64,000 nt of DNA from Rotaria socialis (taxonomy: Eukaryota; Rotifera; Eurotatoria; Philodinida; Philodinidae): NCBI GenBank assembly GCA_905331475.1, contig CAJNYU010003679.1:46300-110299 (forward strand). Reading direction: 5' to 3'. A program made the position numbers and the translations under genes. This document shows positions 23,659 through 33,646 of this stretch, piece by piece; position 1 is the stretch's first letter; each line of letters begins with the position of its first letter. The notes beneath the pieces were generated by a model. That model saw nothing but the letters and a program-made list of their open reading frames with translations, ran no database searches and had not been told where the DNA came from.

Positions 23659-23987
23659 ATCATACGCAGACTTGCCAAGCAGGTGAGGGTGGAGGCTACC
23701 CCCAACAAAAGTTGAAAACATGATCAACTTTCTGTGAAAATTTTTAATGCTTTTTGCGAAATTTTAAAAAATCTAATTAGAAATTCTGGCGAAAATCCGG
23801 TTTTTTAGCATTATTCCGCAGTTTTCTGAAAAAACCGAATAAAATCATTTTTTTTCAACAAAATATCGCTGAAAGTCGATAAATTCAGCATTATTTTCTC
23901 AGCTACTTCCTAAAAGTGAGATGCCATTTTCTGCGGAATTTTCAGCTCCCACTACTGGTCAAAACAATCGGCAACCCTGATCATACG
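23659..23987. mobile_element. hAT-type MITE, 313 bp, perfect 8-bp target duplication
   Basis: The perfect duplication ATCATACG lies at 23659-23666 and 23980-23987. The element's left end is CAGACTTGCCAAG and the inverted right end CAGGGTTGCCGAT (10 of 13). The interior is T-rich and non-coding. Confidence 0.8.
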
Positions 23988-24852
23988 AGAAGAATCTTTA
24001 GTTACCTTTTCAGCACCAATGCAGAGTAGAAATATTATTGATGCTTACCTTCTTTTTGTGTAATGACATCTACACAGGAATGTTAATCGTTCAGTGTTTG
24101 GCTAATATCACTTTATCATGTCTAATGTGCATTTACTTTCGATCTAGCTTTTCAAAAACAGAATTCTAATTTTTTCAATTTTTTTTCGGTTTCTTCAAAA
24201 ACTTTCTGTATGTTTTCTTAATGAAAAATTCTTATGATTGGGAGGAGGGGTGTCTTGTCCCCGGGATCGAGGCATATCTGGATGTATTCTACAACAATGT
24301 GGCATAATGAATAGTAGTGGTTCGGTGAAAAAGACAAAAATTTTCGTCCCTAGAGATGCTTTTGTTTTTGAACTCTATCTCGGTCTCGTTTGATTTATAT
24401 GAACAGACTATATGATGATGTTCAATATTCATATTGTAAATTCCATATGTTTTAATGTTAATTTTAAGAATTAAAGACGAAATGGCTGTAAACTGAGTTA
24501 GTCAACAATCAACAACAGCAATAGCTAGAAATTTGTAGTATTACAGGAATATAAAGAAGAGATAGCTGAACGTCAGTTTATCCAAAAACAGTTAAGAGAG
24601 TTTGAACTAGTTAAGACACTCATTTATATCTAGTAATTGCTATCCACTCCCACCCATTCCTATCCATTCGAATGACTGGAAATGAGCTTTTCCTCTCGAA
24701 AACTCCTGTTGATAGTGTCGAAAAATGCAGTAAGAAAACACCCGTAGACGATGTTTGTTGTAGTGTCGAATACTTTACTCGGTATAGGATACTCAGAAAT
24801 GCTCCGTAATTTATCTGTAGGTAAACTGAATATGAATATCAGTATATTAAAA
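23988..24852. other. Non-coding stretch
   Basis: No open frame with a recognisable feature on either strand. Confidence 0.4.
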
Positions 24853-24922
24853 ATGAAGTCTCTCCGTAAAGTTATCGTTTTTACACTATTTACTGCCGTA
24901 TACGGAGCGTATCGAACGCCGT
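24853..24922 (+). CDS. Candidate signal-peptide exon
   Basis: ATG at 24853 opens MKSLRKVIVFTLFTAVYGAY, a typical signal peptide, and is followed by a splice donor (CGAACGCC|GTGAGTAG) in phase 2. The only coding-like sequence downstream is the broken frame at 25371-25966. I could not find an acceptor in matching phase, so the link is unproven. Confidence 0.35.
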
Positions 24923-25370
24923 GAGTAGCTTTCTGTTATTTTTAATCGAAAATTAATTCGGTTACCATCGTTTTTCCTTTTCTTTACATCTTATTTGAAA
25001 TCGGAAGCTAATAATTGAAGTGGAATTCAAAATTTTAATAATACTTATCATTCAAATAAGAAATTCAACTTTTTTAAGAACCAACAAATCGTTCTTTTTA
25101 TGGCTCATGCTCTCTTACAAGCTTTGATGAAGTTTTGCATCTGTTTGCCTATGTACTCAAAATACAATCTTTTTCTTATTCAGGTGTAAATTCAACAAAA
25201 AATTTTTTGTTTACATACTTTCTCTTTCTTCTTATTCGCAAAGTCAATAAAAATACTTGTGCCATGCGGCACCACTTTTTCACATTTCTATGAAACGATA
25301 AATTTTTCCAAGATCTCATACTTTCCTCGGAATCGGTATGCATGGTTTTGAAGAATCCTTTTTTCTTTGA

Positions 25371-25966
25371 CCGCTGTAATCCGCACAGAATTCAATTCAA
25401 CTATGAACAAAGGACAATACTATTTACTCAAATATATTGAGGATGCCAGAGATACTGTAAGCAATTATCATGACAAGCATTTGGACAAATTCTGTCGATT
25501 ATTGATGGATGAATTGTTATTCTAAGTCAAAGATATATCCTTTCGGATGATCATTAATGAATATTTACGAATGAATCTCTTATATCATGGTCTAAGACAA
25601 GTGCATTATATATTCTGGCACTATACAGCATATACAAAATTAATAAACGGGTAGACCATTTATTCATTTCATTTTCCGAATGTATGTCATCCTGATTTAT
25701 ACAATACATTCAATGTTAGTCCTAATCTCTTTCAAAAGTCAGTAAAACCTCGCCATCATTCAAGCGATTGGTATGTATATACAGGAGAGCTGTTACCAAA
25801 ATATATTGGAGAATATTTATCTATTCAAACGATTGCTCAAGTGGAAGATCTTCCAATAACCATGTTGTTTGTCAACAAGAACGAGGAAAGAATAGATATT
25901 TATTTCTATTTTCGATCGATCAATACAAAAATTACAATGACGTTCGAACGAGGGCTTCCTGAATGA
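25371..25966 (+). pseudogene. Unknown gene broken by two in-frame stops
   Basis: One frame stays coding-like from about 25371 to TGA 25964-25966, interrupted only by TAA at 25523-25525 and TAG at 25652-25654. Coding-like pieces include STMNKGQYYLLKYIEDARDT, EYLRMNLLYHGLRQVHYIFW, DWYVYTGELLPKYIGEYLSI and LPITMLFVNKNEERIDIYFY. Composition and length (about 195 codons) suggest a real ancestral protein, perhaps with the signal exon at 24853. A GTAAGC donor-like site lies at about 25457. No family is recognised. Confidence 0.5.
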
Positions 25967-27250
25967 TGCCAAAATTAGGAATAATCTTTTAATTGTCATA
26001 CTAAAATTCTTTTCTAAAATAGAACAATTTTGACACTTTTTTTCTTTAAATGAGCATTCAACCAGGTTTAATACATGTTTTATATCTTGATACTATAGGT
26101 TTTACTCAATAATCCGAAATTTCATATGATAGGTACAGGATACTCTAAGACTCAATTTGGTTGTGGTTGTGGGTGTGCGTGGAAGTGTGTTAAGAACTCA
26201 ATAAATGTTTTAGATTCAAAGCAGTATATACGACGCATTGAAAGAACTATTATAATATTTTAAAAGAGTACCTGATTTCAAAAATTGAGGGTGTCCTTCT
26301 TTTTATATATTAGATGCTCAAGATACCTGATGATGATGATGATGATAATGATCGAAACCCGTTGTATAACTGCTTTTTAATCTATCCTAATTTGAGAGTT
26401 TAATGTATCTATGCCCTCACACCTCATTTAATAGTATGATTTCGAACCTACCTAACGATGGCTGCGTAAGCTACAGTCGAAACACGTCGTATAGGATCAC
26501 TTGAAATCAACAAAATTTAAACACATCTCAGAAATGGAACTGACATATTATTAACATTGAATAATACTTTAGAATCTCCACTGTTCAACTTTCAGCATAT
26601 ACTTCGAAATGATTGATTTCTTTTTATAGACACTAGTTTATGTCTGAATTATTCTTATATTCATCACGTATGATATTGACGTTACAAGTTGTATACCAGC
26701 AATTACTGTTGAGAATAGAATAGATGAATAAGCATCTCCGAACATCATTAATCATTCCTACAAGAAGAAAAGTGGCAATTAGCAATAAGTATTTGAGAAA
26801 GGGAACAAAATGCAGATGTTATATTTGTCGAAGTTGCATAATTATACAGCAGTGATAAAAAATAAGAGAAATATCAGGATGCAAGCATAATAACTTATAA
26901 ATTCTAAGTAGAATAGTCAGAGGGAATTGCAAGCGAACATCAAAAAAGGTAAATTCCAGAATTCCAGTAAAACTAACATTGATTTGTGTGACAGATCTAG
27001 TTTAGTTATAAGTTCTAGCAGGATGTTAGGAGAAAACCTTCACTTTTATCAAATTCATACTTTTCCCCCTTATCTATCCGACTAAACTTTAGTTAGACGT
27101 ATTTTTAATCAAATTTCATATGATCATTTTTACGAGTTAATTCGTTGATCAGCTCGTACACACTTCTATGTTTCAGTTTAAGATCAAACTTACAACTATC
27201 TTTATGTGTATTCGCATGCCTATTAGCAATGGCCAAGAATAATCCATTAT
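25967..27250. other. Non-coding stretch with a TGTGGG motif and a GAT microsatellite
   Basis: Contains the motif copy 26161-26224 and a (GAT)n run at about 26325-26350. No supported gene. Confidence 0.4.
26161..26224. repeat. Dispersed TGTGGG-type motif, copy 2
   Basis: Reads ttgtggttgtgggtgtgcgt, then a spacer, then actcaataaatgttttagat and tcaaagca. The order matches copy 1 (8259) and in part 46114. Confidence 0.5.
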
Positions 27251-27544
27251 ATGATGAAAGTGAAGAAGGTGATGAACTCATTGATATCAATGAAGAATAA
27301 ACCAGACATGACGAACGTCGACCGTCACACAGAACCATATCCATTTCTAACTATGCTGGATGGAGGATATTCGAAAGATTCATGGAATGTTTATTTTAGA
27401 GGTAGAAAAGTCAATGATGCAAGCTCTAATTCGTTTCAATCACTTGGCGGTGGCTATGGGAAAGATACATGGAATTTTTCTTCTATTGGTGTGAAACAGC
27501 CTTGTATACCTCCTAGTTTTTTCAAATACAGTGGTATGGGATAG
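27251..27544 (+). CDS. Small DKNYY-repeat protein
   Basis: The 97-aa frame from ATG 27251 carries two successive copies of the DKNYY pattern (F-x2-L-x(0,1)-G-G-Y-x-K-D-[ST]-W-N-x(4)-G-x-K): FLTMLDGGYSKDSWNVYFRG and FQSLGGGYGKDTWNFSSIG. DKNYY repeats are common in bacterial surface or periplasmic proteins and rare in animals. Their function is unknown. The true start may be another Met downstream, and upstream exons cannot be excluded, since an overlapping frame opens at 27230. No signal peptide is seen. The second repeat has lost its VYY core (NFSSIG), so the gene may be shortened. Confidence 0.55.
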   Translation: MMKVKKVMNSLISMKNKPDMTNVDRHTEPYPFLTMLDGGYSKDSWNVYFRGRKVNDASSNSFQSLGGGYGKDTWNFSSIGVKQPCIPPSFFKYSGMG

Positions 27545-28267
27545 AAGACATCATCTTGAAATGCGTTTATTGGCCTAATCATACAACTATATGTATGTAC
27601 TGTCATTACACTAATATAAAAAATAAGCTCCTTTAAAAAATCTGACTAGCGATTTTCATTTTGTAAAGTAATATATTTGCTTCACACGCAATGTATTACT
27701 CCAGTGTGAAAATAATCATGAACACAGAGATAGATCAATTTATAATCAAAATAAAAGAGTGTTGTCAAACAATGCAACGGTGTTCGGGAATCAAGAATTT
27801 CAAAAACAGAAAATTATAGACACATGAAAGATGTTTAGAGAATCTAAAGATGTGTTTGTGAAAGTGGATCTTCTTCTCGTTCTATGACACACACACACAC
27901 ACACCCTATTGATGAAATATTTCATAAAATGAAAATTGAAAAATATATTTTTAAAGATCTTTTCGTTTCTTTTTTATAATTAAGCGGAGTTGTAATAGAA
28001 ACAAAGAATTCGATAAATTTTGTGTTGAAATTTTAAAAACGATGCGTGGCATTCTTTCGTGTATACGAAAAACATTTTTTTCCTCTTCTATACCTTATCG
28101 GACCGACCACCTCTCTTTCAGATAGGTTTTCAGTTAGTTACTTGCTGCATGTTGAAAATGTTTATCTTCTTTTTTCATCTAGACAAGAAAGGCGAAGAAG
28201 GTAAACATAAAATTGTATCATCCGTTTATATTGCAGTCAATTTTCAAACGCACCTTCAAAGAAAGTC
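27545..28267. other. Intergenic region upstream of the beta-galactosidase
   Basis: A short (CA)n run at about 27890-27904. No gene is seen. The start of the next gene follows directly on a T-rich, acceptor-like stretch, so a 5' untranslated intron is possible. Confidence 0.35.
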
Positions 28268-30493
28268 ATGCGACTGTTGTCGGTGGCATATATCTGCATT
28301 GGTATCTTAACCTACGGAGCAACAAGCCCGATTACTTATGATGATGTGAGAGGTACACCATACAAAGTCGGTTATGATCATCGAGCAATTACAATTAATG
28401 GTGTACGAACATTACTTATATCGGGTGCTATACATTATCCTCGTTCAACACCTTCTATGTGGCCATATTTAATGAAAATGGCTAAAAATCAAGGTCTTAA
28501 CACAGTTCAAACATATGTATTTTGGAATCTTCATGAACCAAAACAAGGCGTACTAGATTTCAGTGGTCGTGCTAATCTAAGTGCATTTCTTCGAGAAGCT
28601 GCTAATGCGGGTCTATTTGTTAATTTACGTATTGGTCCTTATATATCTGGTGAATGGACTTATGGAGGATTACCAGTGTGGCTCAATCAAATACCTAATA
28701 TATCATTTCGTTCAAATAATGATGCATGGAAGCGTTTAATGCGTCAGTTTATTTTGAATATCATTGATTATGTAACACCCTATCTTGCTAAGAATGGTGG
28801 TCCCATTATTGTTGCACAAATCGAAAACGAATACTCCGGTAATGATCACGCTTATGTTGATTGGTGTGGTAGTTTAGTGAACAATGAACTTTCGTCAACA
28901 GAAATTCCGTGGATTATGTGTAATGGTTTATCCGCTAATTCAACAATTGAAACATGCAATTCATGCAATTGCTTGGATGACGGTTGGATTGATCAACACC
29001 GGCGAATGTATCCAGATAGACCATTGATGTTTACTGAAAACGAAGGATGGTTTCAACAATGGGGACAGCCTATTTCTATTCGTAAAACGTCTGATGTCGC
29101 TTATTCAGTTGCCGAATGGTTTGCCGCCGGTGGTGCTTATCATGCTTATTACATGTGGCATGGCGGAAATAATTATGGACGAATTGCAGCTTCAGGCGTA
29201 ACAACATTGTACGCTGATGATGTATGTCTTCATGCTGACGGTACGCCAAATGAACCTAAATATACTCATTTAAGTCGTCTTCAACATATAATTGCTGATC
29301 GTGCTGAAGCTTTATTGAAGCAAGATTCTATTCGTACTACAATACCTTATTGGAATGGAAACGCATGGATAAATGGTACTTCACAATTTGTGTATTCATA
29401 TCCGCCCTCTCTTCATTTTGTTATTAGTCAGGCTACTACACCACTGTTTGTACTTTTTCGCAATCAGAATATTTCAATGAATGATCATAGTGCGCGAATA
29501 TATGATGATAATATGACTTTATTATGGGATAGTGCTGTTTATAGTGATGTTGCTAGTAATAATACTGTACTAGTTCCTGTCGTTGCCGGTCTACAGAATT
29601 GGCAAACATGGTCAGAATCATCAGCGAAATCGAATTTGCCAATCATCACTTCGGCGAATCCTATTGGACAACTGAATATTACCAATGATGAAACGATTTA
29701 TATGTGGTATCGCCGTAATGTGACTTTAAAACAACCATCAACAAATACAATAGTGAGAGTTCAAACACGTATAGCTAATGGTTTACTTTTCTTTTTGGGT
29801 GGAAAATATTTAGGCGAATTCGACGATCATAATCATCAAGCAGGCAGTGCAGAAGCTTTTATAGTATTGGATCTTTCAAATTTTAATGCCAATCAACAAT
29901 ATGTATTTGAAATTCTTTCAATTTCGTTTGGAATGTTCAGTGGTGTATACGCAAATTCTTTTGAACAGAAAGGTATTGATGGTAATGTATGGCTTGACGG
30001 ACAATTATTAGTAGATAATGAAACAGAAACGAATTTTTGGAACCATCAAAAAGGTTTAATTGGCGAATATCTTCAAATATATACGGAACAAGGTTCATCT
30101 AAAGTTGATTGGGATACTCAATGGGCAAAAGGCATTAATCAGCCAATCACGTGGTTTCAAGCACGATTTGATTTGGATCATCTTATACAAGAAGATACAA
30201 ATGCTAATCCAGTTTTGCTTGATGCTCTAGGTCTTAATCGTGGCCATGCGTTTATTAATGGAAATGATCTTGGTCTTTATTGGTTAATTCAAGGTATTTG
30301 TGAAAATAAACAGCCATGTTGTTGTCAGCATGCTCAAATTAGTTGTTTAAAACCAACGCAACGTTACTATCACATTCCATCTGATTGGCTTCGATCGAAA
30401 AATAATTTAATTACAGTATTTGATGATTTAGGGGCACCCTCACCTGGATCAGTTGGTCTAGTACAACGTGTTGTTACAAAAATTTACAAATAA
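28268..30493 (+). CDS. Plant-type GH35 beta-galactosidase, secreted, intronless
   Basis: 741 aa, uninterrupted. Residues 1-20 form a signal peptide (MRLLSVAYICIGILTYGATS). The TIM-barrel domain follows with the GH35 landmarks: LLISGAIHYPRSTPSMWP (about 49-66), QTYVFWNLHEP, LRIGPYISGEW, then GGPIIVAQIENEY with the acid/base Glu188 and LMFTENEGWF with the nucleophile Glu257. The C-terminal beta domains keep GHAFINGNDLGLYW and a Cys-rich block before QRYYHIPSDWL, as in plant enzymes. It should cleave terminal beta-galactosyl residues from glycans outside the cell or in lysosomes. The order of motifs is closer to plant BGAL proteins than to animal GLB1. Lack of introns fits horizontal acquisition, which in bdelloids is widespread. 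The frame is intact, so the gene is probably functional. Confidence 0.93.
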   Translation: MRLLSVAYICIGILTYGATSPITYDDVRGTPYKVGYDHRAITINGVRTLLISGAIHYPRSTPSMWPYLMKMAKNQGLNTVQTYVFWNLHEPKQGVLDFSGRANLSAFLREAANAGLFVNLRIGPYISGEWTYGGLPVWLNQIPNISFRSNNDAWKRLMRQFILNIIDYVTPYLAKNGGPIIVAQIENEYSGNDHAYVDWCGSLVNNELSSTEIPWIMCNGLSANSTIETCNSCNCLDDGWIDQHRRMYPDRPLMFTENEGWFQQWGQPISIRKTSDVAYSVAEWFAAGGAYHAYYMWHGGNNYGRIAASGVTTLYADDVCLHADGTPNEPKYTHLSRLQHIIADRAEALLKQDSIRTTIPYWNGNAWINGTSQFVYSYPPSLHFVISQATTPLFVLFRNQNISMNDHSARIYDDNMTLLWDSAVYSDVASNNTVLVPVVAGLQNWQTWSESSAKSNLPIITSANPIGQLNITNDETIYMWYRRNVTLKQPSTNTIVRVQTRIANGLLFFLGGKYLGEFDDHNHQAGSAEAFIVLDLSNFNANQQYVFEILSISFGMFSGVYANSFEQKGIDGNVWLDGQLLVDNETETNFWNHQKGLIGEYLQIYTEQGSSKVDWDTQWAKGINQPITWFQARFDLDHLIQEDTNANPVLLDALGLNRGHAFINGNDLGLYWLIQGICENKQPCCCQHAQISCLKPTQRYYHIPSDWLRSKNNLITVFDDLGAPSPGSVGLVQRVVTKIYK

Positions 30494-32803
30494 ACGAACT
30501 GTTTTTCTATATTTAATAGAAAAGTCTGCAGTTAGCTCATTTATGTTGAGGTTAATTTTTTCTTCTTCTGAATTTAACAACGAATGTGTCCTATTTTTTC
30601 TTTTTATAACTCTATGTAGTGCAAAGAAATTCAAATATAGATCAAACTATCCGGTAACGAAAAGACAAATCATTCTGCTACTTTCAATCTTTGCTTTTCA
30701 GCAATTGATCTAGTCGAACATTAGATACTAAATATTGTATGTGCTTGAATTAAAACAAGTAGCGTTCGTCCTCGAGATTGACTTGATCGTCGACTGAACG
30801 TTCGGGAAAGGGTAGATGTGAGTCTGGATACAGATAATTACATCAATGCCGTTATGCGCGATCACATGCATATTCCTGTAATCATTTTTGCTATAAATTT
30901 ATCCAATCTAAGTGGTATACACACAATAATATCCAAAAGATAATACTAAGGCAGCAGTATCAACATTTCTCGAGAAAAGAGACTCTATTCAATTTATAGA
31001 GACAATCAACAGGCAAAGCATATCCACAACACTAATGTGAAAACGCACTATAGCCCTTCAAAACTCCACTAAAAGTCCGTTTAGTTACGACCATCTCAAG
31101 GGACAATATTATTTGCTAGTGTCTGCTTCAAAAATATGAATGTAGTTGGATTTCAAGATAAAAATAAATAATATTTGATCAGATCTATAGTCGGAATACA
31201 CTACTTGAGTAAAGCGCTCACTCAACGTAATGTTCGAGTGACACAGTTAATTATAGACCGGTGAATGCATCTAGGCAAGGCTACGTAACATTAGAAAAAA
31301 CTCTCTTTTTTATTCAAATCCAACTCGCACGAAATGAATCGAAATTCTTTTCGTGATATTTTCTGTCATGTTTCCTATTCATATGATGTGCACATGCAGC
31401 ACAATCGTTCTCATACTTCATTTGAAATCACTTCTTAGTTTATTTGCTAGTTCTGGTTCCGATCGAAACTGTAGATATTTCCTCTATGGATTGTAACAGT
31501 CTGAAGCGTTTCTTCAGTGAATTTTTCAGAGAAGCAGCAAACTGCTGTCATATTTAATTCCCCCTCATACAATCATCATTTTTTATTTACATTCTACGTA
31601 GTTTCGGAATTCGCTGGTTCAGAAAAATCATTAGATTTATTATACGATAGTTCTAAATCGGAACTTTTTTGTTCACTATTCCTTATCAGGAGTTGCAACA
31701 AGCCAACTTTTCATGGACCGACCCGACCCGTTGCGACCCTTCAGTTAGACGTGCCCGCCCGAGCCGACATAATCCGATGAGCTATCTTTTAATCATGTTT
31801 GAGATAAATATGATTGAAACTTAATGCAGAATTTAGAAAAAGTTACCTACATGTGCACAGTATGACTTTGATTTCTTAATAAATTTCAAAAGATCACAAA
31901 ATTCCTATGATAACAAAACATCACAGGTAACGGCTGCGTCAGAATAAATGGCGGTCTCAGTATTTCTTCAATATTCTTTTCAGCTTTTACAGTTTCGGGT
32001 CAACGTTTTTACCAAAAGATTCAACCTTGAATACTCTACAAAACCATAAAAAAATCAATCGCATGGAGATAGAAACAAAAAAAATGAGTACAGTAATAGT
32101 CAAAACAAGTAATATCAACAACTTTCGAGCGCGAACTATAACTTCTTGTATTTATGTCTTCTCATATCGAGCTATAGAGGCAAATTAAACTGCCGATTGT
32201 GTAGAGTTTCAATAGCTCTATCTTATTAGTATACTGAAAAGCTTCCATAATTAAAACATGCTGGATAAAATAAGTATTACTGTTTCATTAAATTTTCAAA
32301 CAAATGCGTTTTTTTTCAATAAATTTTCGTTTTCTTGAAAAATTCATGTTACTCGATCAAGCACTATTTTTTGGTGAAAACCTTCTGTTTTTTTTTAAAG
32401 GTACAGACTGATACTATGGAATATCATGAATAATTAGGAAAATTTTCCATGAGTTCAACGCACGCGTTACTCTAAATGTATGCATAACTCATGTAAGCTC
32501 TAAAGTGCTTGTCTATAGAAAGAAAACTATGCATCATGGACAGCCCTTGATGTGTACGCTGGCCAAGAAATTGAAAGGAAAAACTTCATCGAAAGTATAT
32601 TAAGTTTAATTCTGTTAAGGTATACGTTCAAGTTTTCTTTAACTTATTTATTTAACAGGTTCAAACATACACTTTAACAATAATAAAAAATAGAACTAAA
32701 ACAATAACAAGAACAGATAGCGCTATTATGATAGATGATGCTAATGATCTGCGTGTACACGCATGGATCATAACATATTCAAAGATGGAATATTCTATTA
32801 TTA
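30494..32803. other. Long stretch without a supported gene
   Basis: ORFs here have no recognisable domain. At about 31715-31780 there is a locally GC-rich run of gacccg/gcccg words, possibly the end of an old element. Confidence 0.4.
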
Positions 32804-33646
32804 TTATGATTCCCCGTAGAGAATCAAACAGCGAATTTCAAGACTTGTCTGTTTCACGCTCGGCGTGGACTCGTTCTCGTTGATAAAAGCGGTATGGCAG
32901 GCAAACCGAGCCACATCAGGCTTGGTGTCGGTCATTTTAAAAACAAACATTTCATCAGGTTGCATTTGACTTAAATAGTACCATCTGTGAACATCTTGAG
33001 CATCGCGTGACATAAGATAGCCTGCAGTGTGAAGCTTTGCTCCACGAACTGTGTATGAGTGAACATCTTTATCGGCATTAACTGAGCGATAATCACAAAG
33101 TGTTAACGAGTTTTTTGTGATTGGATTGGTACGCAATGGGCGCCAAACATTGATGATTTGAATTCGATTTTTCATCGCTCTTTCACTTTCGTCTTTGCCA
33201 AGTATTTTTTCTACTAAATCCTGAACTGCAGATGGATCGATATCAACATGAGGATATAAGGCAGGTTCTCTGTGAGTGTCATCGTACTGTTCATTGGGTT
33301 GTAGCACACCTCGACTCCGAAAAGCAAAATTATAGATAATGACTTTAGAAGCGTTCAGTCGTTGCTTGAGAATATTGCTTATCTCTTTATAATAAGTTTG
33401 CTGTGCTTCGCTACCTTCTTCAAATTCTTCTTGTATGGAACCATTATACTCAAGTATTTCAAAGGCATTTTTGTCGAGATCAACACTCTTCTCTTTACCT
33501 CGTAAGTCGTGGATGGTCATGGGAACACATGCATACTCAATATTTGATCTTTGCATCGTTGGGATCGAGTATGGTATTACACAGGGAGGACAACCATCTT
33601 TAGTGGAACAAAAATAATTAATATTTCCGATCACATCGCCACCCAT
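32804..33646 (-). CDS. AsaB/CmcJ/GA4-desaturase-like oxygenase, intronless
   Basis: 280 aa from ATG 33646. It follows the order of the family often annotated as hydroxylase/desaturase AsaB or gibberellin GA4 desaturase: a variable N-terminus, ASKVIIYNFAFRSRG, then PHVDIDPSAV (His/Asp pair, candidate metal ligands), RIQIINVWRPLR, LCDYRSV, HRWYYLSQMQPDEMFVFKM and ARFACHTAF near the end, closing with EIRCLILYGES. Members are known chiefly from fungi and bacteria, often in secondary-metabolite clusters, and are non-haem oxygenase-like. Substrate here unknown. No signal peptide, so probably cytosolic. Uninterrupted frame and absence of introns support a recent or well-kept foreign gene. No biosynthetic neighbours are seen. 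Confidence 0.78.
   Translation of the reverse strand: MGGDVIGNINYFCSTKDGCPPCVIPYSIPTMQRSNIEYACVPMTIHDLRGKEKSVDLDKNAFEILEYNGSIQEEFEEGSEAQQTYYKEISNILKQRLNASKVIIYNFAFRSRGVLQPNEQYDDTHREPALYPHVDIDPSAVQDLVEKILGKDESERAMKNRIQIINVWRPLRTNPITKNSLTLCDYRSVNADKDVHSYTVRGAKLHTAGYLMSRDAQDVHRWYYLSQMQPDEMFVFKMTDTKPDVARFACHTAFINENESTPSVKQTSLEIRCLILYGES

Noticed and set aside
25371..25966. In-frame TAA and TAG as sense codons (ciliate-like code)
   Set aside because: Intact genes in the window end normally at TAA, TAG or TGA, and other broken genes here carry TGA stops and frameshifts. Pseudogene decay explains it.
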